A stretch of DNA of 27,096 nucleotides from Pseudomonadota bacterium (GCA_023426505.1 JAFAAP010000223.1:1-27096), one strand, 5' to 3'. Positions 1 through 6,595 are shown, numbered from the stretch's first letter. Made by a program: numbers and translations. Notes: generated by a model from the letters alone, not told the origin.

Positions 1-353
1 TGTCTCGGGAACGTCAACATGATGGAACAAGCTTAGGCCGGAAGGGAACTTTGTCAAACGGCGCCTTCTGTCGCGGTCGGCAGCCTTGACTCTGACGCTG
101 GCGCAACCGACATTGAGGGGGTCATGCCAACGAACTGCACCTTTTCCGCACTGCGCGCAGGCCGTCTCAAGACGGGATCCTGAGCCCCGGACGACCTAGT
201 CCGGGGATGATTGGCACACGGCAAAAAACCTGCACGGCCATAAACTGATCGGCATTCACCGCGCCGGATGATCCGGCGCGTGCGGGTTTACTTGCAAGCA
301 CAATCGAAGCGTCAGGAACGGCGGCCTTGCCGAGGCCGCCGGAAGGTGAAGTC
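1..353. other. Intergenic stretch with three perfect hairpins
   Basis: No convincing gene. A short open frame from about 37 to 183 ends in AGRLKTGS-stop but has no good start and is probably not coding. The stretch holds three perfect inverted repeats: 185-192/199-206 (8-bp stem, 6-nt loop), 260-268/272-280 (9-bp stem, 3-nt loop, followed by TGCGGGTTTA) and 320-327/333-340 (8-bp stem, 5-nt loop). The last ends directly before the ribosome-binding site of the gene starting at 354. The first two could be terminators of a gene beyond the left edge. The third could control translation of the downstream microprotein. Confidence 0.5.
320..340 (+). promoter_or_regulatory. Hairpin abutting a ribosome-binding site
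   Basis: GGCGGCCT-TGCCG-AGGCCGCC forms a perfect 8-bp stem. The next bases, GGAAGG (341-346), are the likely Shine-Dalgarno sequence of the ATG at 354. A stem this close could stack on the site and modulate initiation. This is inferred from position only. Confidence 0.35.
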
Positions 354-542
354 ATGTCTGTTGTCATTCTTGCGATGGTCTTCGCACTGACGGTCGCGCA
401 ACTCGTCTTTTGGGAGATCCTGGGCGAGGCATTTGGCTACGCAGCGTCGATCAGCGTCATGGGGCTTTGCGCTTCCCTCACGCTGATCCTCACCGCCTAT
501 GTCGCCGCGACCCATCCATTCCATTCTGGCAAGAACACATAG
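354..542 (+). CDS. Two-TM microprotein of unknown function
   Basis: A 62-aa hydrophobic protein with two predicted membrane segments (about residues 2-22 and 31-53) and a short polar tail ending HPFHSGKNT. The ATG at 354 is preferred over the in-frame TTG at 327 because GGAAGG sits 7 nt upstream and the TTG lies inside a hairpin. No family is recognised. It is followed by a 124-nt gap and then the zinc-ribbon/HPF pair on the same strand. It could be an inner-membrane stress microprotein, but nothing in the sequence assigns a function. Codon use looks like that of its neighbours. Confidence 0.6.
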   Translation: MSVVILAMVFALTVAQLVFWEILGEAFGYAASISVMGLCASLTLILTAYVAATHPFHSGKNT

Positions 543-666
543 GCGGAATTCCCACAGAACCGATGTGCATGAGCGAATGCGGGACAGTGCAGGCCTCCCG
601 CCCACGGCTCCTGCATGCATCGACGAGAGACCTCGCCGAGCAAGGGCTCGCGACAGGAGGATGATG

Positions 667-885
667 ATGCTGAGGCGCGTACATCGAGCCGTCTGCAATA
701 TCTGCCAGCGCACTTTGCCGAGGGCGGCCGCCCGGTGCCCTTGGTGTTCGTACGGGCGTAGCGAAACGGCCAAATCCGACATTTCACAGGCACCTGGGCG
801 ACCCGTCCGGGAGCCGGACGATGGGGGCCATGCCCCATCGGGAGAACACGCGTGGCGCAATTCCATGAAGGAGGTATACGCATGA
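667..885 (+). CDS. Small zinc-ribbon protein
   Basis: A 72-aa protein with an N-terminal CNIC-x10-CPWC motif (Cys10, 13, 24, 27), a classic treble-clef/zinc-ribbon knuckle, followed by a polar, probably disordered tail. Three ATGs lie in tandem (661, 664, 667). The third is chosen because GGAGG (656-660) then has a 6-nt spacer. The TGA stop overlaps the ATG of the HPF-like gene by the ATGA arrangement, and that gene's Shine-Dalgarno site lies inside this coding region, so the two are probably translationally coupled. Four-Cys knuckles of this kind often bind ribosomes, RNA polymerase or nucleic acid. The specific role here is unknown. Confidence 0.6.
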   Translation: MLRRVHRAVCNICQRTLPRAAARCPWCSYGRSETAKSDISQAPGRPVREPDDGGHAPSGEHAWRNSMKEVYA

Positions 886-1229
886 AGCCGAAGAACTCGA
901 GTTCACCAATCAAGATCAACAGCACCAACATCGATCTTGGCGAGGTCTTGCCTCGCAAGATCCAGGAAGAACTCCTGTATGCCGCCGAAACCTACTTCGG
1001 GTCTCTGAACCACGCGACCGTCGGGTTCACGCGCGACGGGCACTGGTACTGCTGCACCATCAACGCGCAGGTCAGCAACCTGAAGATATTCGTCTCAGAG
1101 GCATCCGCCACGGACTGTCATAAGGCGTTTGACCTGGCGCTTGAAAAGATCGCGAAGCAGCTGCGCCGAAGGAAGCGCCGTATCGTCGATACCAACCGGG
1201 GCCAGATGCCGGCCCCGGCCCTGGTCTAA
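882..1229 (+). CDS. Short HPF/RaiA-like ribosome hibernation protein
   Basis: A 115-aa protein with the pattern of the sigma-54 modulation/RaiA (S30AE) family: an opening strand KINSTNIDLGEVLP, a helix with the KIQEELLYAAETYF pattern, a central beta strand region, then a helix (KAFDLALEKIAKQLRRRKRR) rich in Lys/Arg that in the family contacts 16S rRNA in the decoding channel. Known members bind the 30S subunit and idle ribosomes in stationary phase. It has no C-terminal dimerisation domain, so it is the short HPF/YfiA type. The start at 882 has a strong AAGGAGG at 868-874. The usual acidic DMYxAID motif is replaced by TDCHKAFDLAL, so it is a divergent member. A hairpin follows at 1237-1265. 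Confidence 0.75.
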   Translation: MKPKNSSSPIKINSTNIDLGEVLPRKIQEELLYAAETYFGSLNHATVGFTRDGHWYCCTINAQVSNLKIFVSEASATDCHKAFDLALEKIAKQLRRRKRRIVDTNRGQMPAPALV

Positions 1230-1236
1230 GAGCCCG

Positions 1237-1265
1237 GCCGGGTCGGAGCATGACTCCGGCCCGGC
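1237..1265. terminator. Bidirectional terminator-like hairpin
   Basis: GCCGGGTCGGAG (1237-1248) can pair with CTCCGGCCCGGC (1254-1265) over 12 bp with one G-T wobble and a 5-nt loop. It lies between the convergent HPF-like gene (ends 1229) and the Rnk-like gene (ends 1299). There is no long U tract, so it may act as a transcript-end stabiliser rather than a classic intrinsic terminator. Confidence 0.5.
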
Positions 1266-1298
1266 ATCGTGATCACGTGCGATCCTCGTCCGGTCGCT

Positions 1299-1751
1299 TC
1301 ATGCCGATGCTTCCGCTGCACCTTCCCGGTTTTCCTCTTTCCCGTTCGCGCGTTCGGGTTGGCGCACGACACGGATGACGTGCAGCGTCCGCCATGCGCC
1401 TGTGGCGCTGCGCCATTGGAGCGACTGCCTTTCGGCGAGCCCTATCAGCGCCGCACCGAGCGGCGAGAGTACCGAAATCCGGCCCAGCCCTTCATCCTCC
1501 TCTCCCGGATAGACCAGCATCGCGCGTCGGATTCCCTTCGTGACCCCGTCTTGGAAGTCGAAGATCGAGTGCATGGAAATCACGTTCGGAGGAAGGCTAG
1601 CCGGGCCGACCACACGAGCGCGTTCGAGTTCCTCCGCGAGGAAGTGTGCCGAAGGTGGGGAGCGTCGGATCTGCATGCCGGCCAGGGCGATCCGCCGGAG
1701 TCTGGCATGATCGATGGTGGAAACGACCGGGGTGGCAACGGACGTGGTCAA
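1299..1751 (-). CDS. Rnk/GreA-C-like protein, subtype A (paralogue 1)
   Basis: A 150-aa protein of the Rnk family (regulator of nucleoside diphosphate kinase, GreA/GreB C-terminal FKBP-like fold). It has the N-terminal IDHARLRRIAL helix, the ELERARVV block, FQDG-x-T, the strand MLVYPGEEDE, and the family signature GRISVLSPLGAALIGL. In E. coli, Rnk contacts RNA polymerase and affects Ndk levels; that role is extrapolated here. The start is taken as TTG at 1751 because GGGAG stands 6 nt before it and it matches the paralogues' N-termini. An upstream in-frame start at 1844 adds 31 unlike residues. The C-terminus has a Glu/Ala-rich tail after RQPERANG that the others lack. Confidence 0.75.
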   Translation of the reverse strand: MTTSVATPVVSTIDHARLRRIALAGMQIRRSPPSAHFLAEELERARVVGPASLPPNVISMHSIFDFQDGVTKGIRRAMLVYPGEEDEGLGRISVLSPLGAALIGLAERQSLQWRSATGAWRTLHVIRVVRQPERANGKEENREGAAEASA

Positions 1752-2294
1752 CTCGTACTCCCAAGAAAGATGCCATCGTCCGGGCCCGCCGGGGCATGGA
1801 CGCATTGTGCCGGCAGCCTTGATCGGGCTCGGGGAGCCAGTCATCGGCTGATGATAAGTGCTGGTTGGTCAGAAGACCCGGGGCGAGAACATGCGTCTCG
1901 CACCCGGGCTCAGCAGCCTGAGGCGAGGCGGGACGCGAAAGCAGCGATGGAATGAATGTCGAGCCTGACCATGGCACCCTCAACATAGATTGAACGTGCG
2001 GCAATTCAAGCCGGCGGAACCATGCATGAGAGGCCCGGCCGCGAAGGACTCCGAGAAGGCTCTTAAGGATAGCCGCGCAAGGGGGCCGAACTTAGCTTGT
2101 CGCAGAGCGTTGGTCCGGTGACATGAATGCTCGTCTGCTCATGCGCAATATGCCGTTCCGCAACGGACTTCTACAAGCGAGCCCGTCAGCCCTGTCGGCG
2201 CGGCCTCGCCGCTCGGGTTGTTGGTCCAATCCCTGTTTTCCGAAACCATGAGGCGGCCTCATAGCCGTGGCCGGCGTTGATGACGGCATCCACC
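1752..2294. other. Non-coding gap with a long leader hairpin
   Basis: No credible gene on either strand; the open frames show no family pattern or good start. It separates the divergent Rnk-like gene and ptsN-like gene, so it should hold both promoters. Two structures are visible: a 12-bp hairpin with one bulge (1877-1908) and an inverted repeat TTGAA-N10-TTCAA at 1990-2009. I could not identify convincing -35/-10 pairs. Confidence 0.45.
1877..1908 (-). promoter_or_regulatory. Long hairpin in the leader of Rnk paralogue 1
   Basis: CCCGGGGCGAGA (1877-1888) pairs with TCTCGC-A-CCCGGG (1896-1908), a 12-bp stem with a single bulged A and a 7-nt loop. On the minus strand it would lie about 126 nt upstream of the TTG start at 1751. 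It is much longer than expected by chance even in GC-rich DNA. A leader structure is one reading; a terminator or an operator are others. Confidence 0.4.
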
Positions 2295-2843
2295 ATGATG
2301 ATAACCCTGATCACACCCGCGCGCGTGATGCCGCGCCTGAGCGCGCGCGACGCAGATCATGTCGTCGACGAACTCACCGGCATCGTGGCGAATGACGCGG
2401 CGCTGAGTCACGAGAGAGTGCGCGCCGCGGTTCTGGAACGCGGCAGGGCGTCTTGCTTCGGATTCGGCCGTGGTGTCGCCATTCCCCACGCCGAGATCCC
2501 TGGCCTTGCGCACCCCATCGGCGCTTTCGCGCGCCTCAGGCCTGCGCATGATTTCGGTGCTGTGGACGAAATCCGTGCGGATCTCGCCTTCCTTCTGCTG
2601 AGCCCCGATGGCGATGATCCCACGCATCTGCGAGCCCTGGCCTGCGTGGCGCGCCGCTTGCGCGATCGGGAGGTCGCTGCGCGTCTCAGGTCAGCAAAGG
2701 ACGTGGAAGCGATCTACGTCGTGCTGACGAGCGACGCTTGGCGCGAGCCCGGCGAGGAGCCTGAAAACGGACATTCCGCCACACCGCATCTGCGCGGTTT
2801 GACAAACGGGTCAAGGTATACCAGCTTAAGGGCACCATGTTGA
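2295..2843 (+). CDS. ptsN: PtsN-like EIIA(Ntr) phosphocarrier domain protein
   Basis: A PTS EIIA type-2 (nitrogen/fructose) domain. It opens ITLITPARVMPRLSARDADHV and carries the active-site context GFGRGVAIPHAEIPGL, with His65 as the probable phosphorylation site. Then comes the beta sheet LAFLLLSPDGDDPTHLRALACVARRLRD, which matches PtsN. In the family this protein takes phosphate from NPr and regulates K+ transport, sensor kinases and nitrogen/carbon balance by protein contact. Length is 182 aa from 2295; PtsN is usually about 150-160, and the last 30 residues are an unconserved tail. Starts at 2277 (TTG) and 2280 (ATG) are possible; 2295 is favoured by homology, but no strong Shine-Dalgarno is present. 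No rpoN, hpf or npr gene is adjacent, so it is an orphan copy. Confidence 0.75.
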   Translation: MMITLITPARVMPRLSARDADHVVDELTGIVANDAALSHERVRAAVLERGRASCFGFGRGVAIPHAEIPGLAHPIGAFARLRPAHDFGAVDEIRADLAFLLLSPDGDDPTHLRALACVARRLRDREVAARLRSAKDVEAIYVVLTSDAWREPGEEPENGHSATPHLRGLTNGSRYTSLRAPC

Positions 2844-2978
2844 GCTTCGAACAATACCGTCGCGGCCTGCACCGGGCAGGCAACCTCATCGCGGGCCAGT
2901 AGCCCCGAGCTTGACGTGCATCCGCACCCCGAGCTCGGGGGAGCGCAAGATCCCTATGCCTTTGTACATCTTGTGAGG

Positions 2979-2998
2979 CCGGATGCCGACGCATCCGG
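2979..2998 (+). terminator. Short perfect hairpin after ptsN-like gene
   Basis: CCGGATGC-CGAC-GCATCCGG is a perfect 8-bp stem with a 4-nt loop. It has no U tract. It lies 135 nt after the ptsN-like stop and 10 nt before the doubtful frame at 3008, so it could be a terminator or a leader hairpin. Confidence 0.35.
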
Positions 2999-3007
2999 TG
3001 CGGCGGT

Positions 3008-3364
3008 ATGCTTCAACGCTTCTTCAACTTTGTGCTCCGCGCGGCGGAGCGTGAACCCGTTCAAGCCGGGGGACGACAGCGTGGTCTGAGAATGGACGAA
3101 ATGCGTCCTTGCTCCGAGCGTCCCACCACCGAGTTCCTGGCGCAGATACTCAGGGCTGCACTCGTCCAAAGGCATCTTGAATCCGGAGGAGGCCGCGCCG
3201 TGCGCCGGTTTCCGCATGTGTCCTCATCGGATCCCGCGTTGCGGGATGGGGAGCAGCCGGATGGAAAGGTTGTCAGGCTGATGCCGCAGCGGCGCCTTAA
3301 GACGGAGCGGATCCTGAATCCGTCGACGCAGGACGACAATGATCCCGGCCCGTCGGCAGCCTGA
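3008..3364 (+). CDS. Doubtful hypothetical protein
   Basis: A 118-aa open frame on the same strand as its neighbours. It begins MLQRFFNFVLRAAEREP and has a possible helix TEFLAQILRAALVQRHLES and a polar, acidic C-terminus. No family is recognised and the Shine-Dalgarno is weak. Third-position GC is raised but lower than in clear neighbours. The opposite strand has a similar-length open frame, so it may be spurious. It ends 36 nt before the next gene. Confidence 0.3.
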   Translation: MLQRFFNFVLRAAEREPVQAGGRQRGLRMDEMRPCSERPTTEFLAQILRAALVQRHLESGGGRAVRRFPHVSSSDPALRDGEQPDGKVVRLMPQRRLKTERILNPSTQDDNDPGPSAA

Positions 3365-3400
3365 CCTCCGCGATCGCGCCCAACAGAACAGGAGATATTC

Positions 3401-3829
3401 ATGACCAAAGCAACCGGCGGCGGCGTCAAGCCCCGCATCATCCTGACTGCCGCCGACCACGAGAGACTATCGGTCCTCGCCAACGCGGCCGCGAATACGA
3501 TGCCCGTGGTCGCAGCCGAGCTTTCGGAGGAGCTTGATCGCGCGCATGTCCTTCCGAAGGGGCGGCACCCGGTCGATACCGTCTGCATGGGCTGTACCGT
3601 GGATTTCCGCGACGACATGACGGGCCGGGTGCAGACGGTGACCCTCGTTTATCCGCAGGAGGCCGACATCTCGGAGGGAAGGGTCTCGGTGCTGACGCCC
3701 ATCGGGACCGCCTTGATCGGGCTGACCGTCGGCAAGTCGATTGGTTGGGCCACCCGCACCGGTGAGTCGAAGCGGCTGACGGTGCTGCAGGTCCGCGAAC
3801 CTGTGATCGCCGAGCGCCAGACCGCGTAA
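3401..3829 (+). CDS. rnk: Rnk/GreA-C-like protein, subtype A (paralogue 2)
   Basis: The most canonical of the five local Rnk relatives, 142 aa. It has the N-terminal helix TAADHERLSVLANAA, the ELSEELDRAHVLP block, the strand VDFRDDMTGRVQTVTLVYP, then EADISEGRVSVLTPIGTALIGL and the closing strand. Rnk-family proteins have a short N-terminal coiled region and a GreA-like C-terminal FKBP fold; E. coli Rnk competes with Gre factors for the RNA polymerase secondary channel. AGGAGA stands 7 nt before the ATG. A strong hairpin at 3866-3886 follows, so it is probably monocistronic, or the last gene after the doubtful 3008 frame. Confidence 0.8.
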   Translation: MTKATGGGVKPRIILTAADHERLSVLANAAANTMPVVAAELSEELDRAHVLPKGRHPVDTVCMGCTVDFRDDMTGRVQTVTLVYPQEADISEGRVSVLTPIGTALIGLTVGKSIGWATRTGESKRLTVLQVREPVIAERQTA

Positions 3830-3865
3830 GCGCATCCGCAACTGAAAAGACGCGACGATCAAGCC

Positions 3866-3886
3866 ACGCGGCCTTTGCGGCCGCGT
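3866..3886 (+). terminator. Terminator after Rnk paralogue 2
   Basis: ACGCGGCC-TTTGC-GGCCGCGT is a perfect 8-bp GC-rich stem with a 5-nt loop, followed by the pyrimidine-rich CGCCTTCCTTCCC. It lies 37 nt after the stop of the Rnk-like gene and 50 nt before speD. Confidence 0.5.
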
Positions 3887-3936
3887 CGCCTTCCTTCCCG
3901 CTGCAATCGGCAGAACTGCTGCCAACGGAGAAATGA

Positions 3937-4455
3937 ATGGCCGAAACCAACCGTCTCAGCATGATCGCAAAGGCCGGCCCGCGCCCGCCGGCGCACGGCT
4001 TCGAGAGCCCTGTGCCTCATGCTGACCGGACGACAAGACGGTCCGTCGCGCCTGCCGTCAAACCATGCATTGACGACAGCCGCCTCGACCACTTCGTCAA
4101 GCGCGACGGCATGCTGTTTGCCGGAACGCATCTGATCGTCGATCTCTGGCATGCAACGAATCTCGACGACCTGCCTACGGTCGAGCAAGCGCTGCGCGAC
4201 GCAGCCATCCGGGCCGGCGCAACGCTGCTGAACATCGACCTCCATCACTTTTCGCCGAACGGCGGCATCTCCGGCGTCGCGGTCCTGGCTGAGAGCCACA
4301 TCTCGATCCATACCTGGCCTGAAGTATCCTATGCGGCAGTCGACATCTTCATGTGCGGCGCCGCGCAGCCGCACAGAGCCGTCGAGGTCCTCAAAGGCGT
4401 GTTCCTTCCGGGGCTGGTAACGCTCGCCGAGCACAAGCGGGGTGTCGTTCTATGA
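3937..4455 (+). CDS. speD: S-adenosylmethionine decarboxylase proenzyme
   Basis: Makes decarboxylated AdoMet, the aminopropyl donor for spermidine. It is a pyruvoyl enzyme: self-cleavage before Ser120 in AES-HISIHTWPE creates the cofactor. His125 and Cys140 (in IFMCGAAQP) match the catalytic His68 and Cys83 of the small Thermotoga-type (class 1b) enzyme exactly in spacing. Compared with that enzyme there is an extra N-terminal stretch of about 57 residues, rich in Pro/Arg and of unknown purpose. The ATG at 3937 has GGAG 7 nt upstream; a later ATG at 4111 would remove the extension but has no Shine-Dalgarno. The stop overlaps the speE start (ATGA), so the two are co-translated. Confidence 0.93.
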   Translation: MAETNRLSMIAKAGPRPPAHGFESPVPHADRTTRRSVAPAVKPCIDDSRLDHFVKRDGMLFAGTHLIVDLWHATNLDDLPTVEQALRDAAIRAGATLLNIDLHHFSPNGGISGVAVLAESHISIHTWPEVSYAAVDIFMCGAAQPHRAVEVLKGVFLPGLVTLAEHKRGVVL

Positions 4456-5336
4456 CATGGTTTCAGGAGGGGCTGTACAAGCATCATACGCAGATGCTTT
4501 CCATGGACACCGTGCTCTACCACTGGCGGACCGAGTTCCAGGACGTGCTCATCTTCGACAACGCGGTCTTCGGCAAGGTTCTGGTGCTCGACGGAGTCGT
4601 GCAGCTGACTGAACGCGACAACCATATCTATCACGAGATGATCGCCCATGTGCCGCTGATGGCACATGGGGCCGCGCGGGACGTGCTGATCATCGGCGGC
4701 GGCGACGGCGGAACGCTCAAGGAGGTGCTGAAGCATCCGGTCGAGCGCGCGACCCTCGTCGAGATCGATGGTGAGGTCATCGACCTGTCGCGGCGTTACC
4801 TCCCTGAAGTGTCGGGCGACGCCTTCGACGACTCGCGCGCGGACGTGCTGATCATGGACGGCACGCGCTACATCGAGCAGTCCCGGGAGAGCTTCGATGT
4901 CATCATCATCGACTCGACGGATCCGATGGGACCAGGGGAGCCGCTCTTCACGCCGGCCTTTTACAGGGCCTGCCGAAGGCGGCTTCGTCCCGGCGGGATG
5001 ATCGTTGTCCAGAGCGGCGCTCCGTTCTTCCAGCCCAAGGAACTCGAGATGGTGTGCGGTCGTCTCGCGGCGTCCTTTGCGGGTGTTCGGCCATATCTGG
5101 CGCCGGTCCCGACCTATGCCGGCGGCATGCTGGCGCTTGTCGCCGCAGGCGAGTCCCGCGATGCGCTGCGACCTCCTTGCAAGATCCTGCGGGAGCGCTT
5201 CGGCGAGCTGCAGGACCGGACGCGCTACTACACGCCCGCCGTCCACCGGGCGGCGTTCACCCTGGCGCCGTCGTTCGAGCCGTCCTGCCTGAGAGAGGAT
5301 CCGACGTCCGCAGGGTTCCTGAAAACGGGATCCTGA
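4452..5336 (+). CDS. speE: Polyamine aminopropyltransferase (spermidine synthase)
   Basis: Transfers the aminopropyl group from decarboxylated AdoMet to putrescine in the cytosol. It is 294 aa, close to E. coli SpeE. Visible family motifs are the N-terminal beta domain, HIYHEMIAHVPL, the nucleotide loop GGGDGG (82-87), the acidic strand LVEID, the catalytic DSTDPMGP (Asp154, Asp157) and the C-terminal RYYTPAVHRAAF. The start at 4452 lies inside the speD stop, pointing to obligatory coupling. This matches the biochemistry, since SpeD supplies the donor. No ornithine or arginine decarboxylase gene is in the window, so putrescine must come from elsewhere. A GC-rich hairpin follows at 5338-5374. 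Confidence 0.95.
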   Translation: MTWFQEGLYKHHTQMLSMDTVLYHWRTEFQDVLIFDNAVFGKVLVLDGVVQLTERDNHIYHEMIAHVPLMAHGAARDVLIIGGGDGGTLKEVLKHPVERATLVEIDGEVIDLSRRYLPEVSGDAFDDSRADVLIMDGTRYIEQSRESFDVIIIDSTDPMGPGEPLFTPAFYRACRRRLRPGGMIVVQSGAPFFQPKELEMVCGRLAASFAGVRPYLAPVPTYAGGMLALVAAGESRDALRPPCKILRERFGELQDRTRYYTPAVHRAAFTLAPSFEPSCLREDPTSAGFLKTGS

Positions 5337-5337
5337 T

Positions 5338-5374
5338 CCCCGCGGGCGGCCGGTCAAGCGCCGCCGTCCCGGGG
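5338..5374 (+). terminator. Imperfect GC-rich hairpin after speE
   Basis: CCCCGCGGGCGGC can pair imperfectly with GCCGCCGTCCCGGGG across a short loop, directly after the speE stop. No U tract follows. It probably ends or stabilises the speDE transcript before the Rid-family gene at 5448. Confidence 0.4.
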
Positions 5375-5447
5375 ACATCGCCGGGCTTCATTTCGGATCA
5401 TTGCGGCTCCGCCCGTGCTGCGTTGCGGAGCCCGACAGGAGGACATC

Positions 5448-5912
5448 ATGACCATCGTTCCGCCGTCTCTGGCAACTCCGCTCCGCAGGATTGACCCGCC
5501 TAAATGGCCGAGCCCGCGCGGCTGTTCGCACGCGGTCGCCGGCACGGGCACCTTCGTGTTCATCGGCGGGCAGATCGCCACTGACAATGCCGGGAGGGTG
5601 ACCGCAGTCGGGCTTGTTCCCCAGGTGCGTCAGGCGCTGCGGAACGTGCGAACGGTCCTCGCCGAAGCGGGCGGGGCGCCCGAGAATATTGCCCAGATGA
5701 CATGGTACGTGCTCGACATCGATTACTACCGCGCTCGACTCACTGAGCTCGGTGTCGTCTACCGGGAGATCATGGGAAGCCATTATCCGGCGATGGTGCT
5801 GGTGGAGGTTTCAGGATTGGTCGAACCGGAAGCCATCGTGGAGATCGCGGCCACGGCGATCATTCCGGTCGGTTCCGCGGCCTCGCCTTTCGTCGGTTCT
5901 TCCCTCTCGTAG
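5448..5912 (+). CDS. Rid-family protein (YjgF/UK114), Arg-less
   Basis: A 154-aa member of the RidA/YjgF fold, which forms trimers with a cleft at each interface. Visible parts are HAVAGTGTFVFIGGQIATD near the N-terminus, then VPQVRQALRNVRTVLAEAGG, and YPAMVLVEVSGLVEPEAIVEI near the C-terminus. In RidA proper an Arg in PARxxVEV (Arg105 in E. coli) binds the substrate carboxylate for 2-aminoacrylate/imine hydrolysis. Here that residue is Met116 (PAMVLVEV), so classic enamine deaminase activity is unlikely; it fits the Rid4-7 type groups. The ATG at 5448 has a good AGGAGGA 5 nt upstream. It follows speDE on the same strand and may be transcribed with it or from its own promoter. Confidence 0.85.
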   Translation: MTIVPPSLATPLRRIDPPKWPSPRGCSHAVAGTGTFVFIGGQIATDNAGRVTAVGLVPQVRQALRNVRTVLAEAGGAPENIAQMTWYVLDIDYYRARLTELGVVYREIMGSHYPAMVLVEVSGLVEPEAIVEIAATAIIPVGSAASPFVGSSLS

Positions 5913-5961
5913 GATCCATTCCCTGCCGCAGCAGTCGAAATGTACGGGTACGAGGACTTCC

Positions 5962-6364
5962 ATGAACGCCCATCTGCCATCCATCATCGTGACGGCGCGC
6001 GACCACCGGCGGCTGATGCATACAGCGGAACGCCTCGCCAATCAGGCGCACCCGCTCGCAGCGCCCCTGCTCCATGAGCTGCGCCGGGCGTCCTTGTGCG
6101 GGCCGGAGGGGCTGCCGGACGGCGTCATCACCCTCGATACGTTCGTCACCTACCGGATCGCCGGCGAGGACGGTTCGGAGAGGCGCATGCTGATCCACCC
6201 GGACGACCGCATGTGGCCGCCGGCCGAGGTGTCGGTCCTGAACCCCCGTCGGATTGTCGCTGCTCGGATTGCGCGTCGGCGATCGGATGCCTCTGTTGGG
6301 CTCGGACGAACCGCTCGACGTGAGCGTCGAGGCCGTGGGCCCGAGGGTCGTTGGCGCCTTGTGA
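5962..6364 (+). pseudogene. Frameshifted Rnk/GreA-C-like gene, subtype B (paralogue 3)
   Basis: Starts as a clear Rnk relative: VTARDHRRLMHTAERLANQ, LLHELRRASLCGPEGLPDGV, RRMLIHPDDRMWPPAEVSVLNP. At the CCCCC run (6242-6246) the frame is lost. Reading on in the +1 frame restores the expected end, VGLSLLGLRVGDRMPLLG and DVSVEAVGPRVVGAL-stop at 6362-6364. Removing one C would give an intact protein of about 133 aa closely matching paralogue 5 (7044-7490). In the unshifted frame the protein would continue to 6531 with an Arg/Pro-rich tail of no family character. It is a recent pseudogene, a phase-variable homopolymer or a sequencing error. The ATG at 5962 has GAGGA upstream. Confidence 0.75.
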
Positions 6365-6481
6365 GAAGATGCACGCAGCCGTCCCGAAGGCCGGCTCCCA
6401 TCCCGAGATGGAAGGGTCCTGCATCCTCCGGGGCTGTCCGTCCGAGATGTCGACCGGGGCAGGGGAAGAGGCCGCGAATGT

Positions 6482-6595
6482 TCAATCTCGAGCCTTGTGA
6501 TCGTCGGGCCGCGGGGCGCCTGAGCGAATGACCGTCTGGTAGACGAGGAAGCAGGCCAGAATGAGCACGATGGAGGAAATCACCTGGTTCATCAT
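6482..6595 (-). CDS. 37-aa single-TM microprotein coupled to Rnk paralogue 4
   Basis: MMNQVISSIVLILACFLVYQ, then TVIRSGAPRPDDHKARD: one clear membrane helix and a charged tail. The first ATG (6595-6593) overlaps the TGA of the Rnk-like gene at 6592 as ATGA, matching the overlap between that gene and the next one upstream. A second ATG at 6592 is an alternative start. No family is recognised. A three-cistron chain of Rnk, Rnk and membrane peptide suggests the peptide works with the Rnk-like proteins or marks their membrane association; that is inference. It ends convergently to the frameshifted gene at 5962. Confidence 0.5.
   Translation of the reverse strand: MMNQVISSIVLILACFLVYQTVIRSGAPRPDDHKARD

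Larger units (their letters stand above)
2844..3400. other. Gap with hairpins and one doubtful reading frame
   Basis: Contains two inverted repeats: 2903-2911/2932-2940 (9-bp stem, 20-nt loop), a possible terminator for the ptsN-like gene, and 2979-2986/2991-2998 (8-bp perfect stem, 4-nt loop). A doubtful open frame spans 3008-3364. No promoter for the Rnk-like gene at 3401 could be assigned with confidence. Confidence 0.4.

Noticed and set aside
172..5341. Shared string ACGGGATCCTGA at 172 and 5325 (and a looser copy near 3305)
   Set aside because: 17 positions with one mismatch is about what chance allows in 27 kb; no flanking similarity extends it.
6365..6531. Extension of the unshifted frame of Rnk paralogue 3
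   Set aside because: Arg/Pro-rich tail without Rnk features; the restored +1 frame matches the family to its end.
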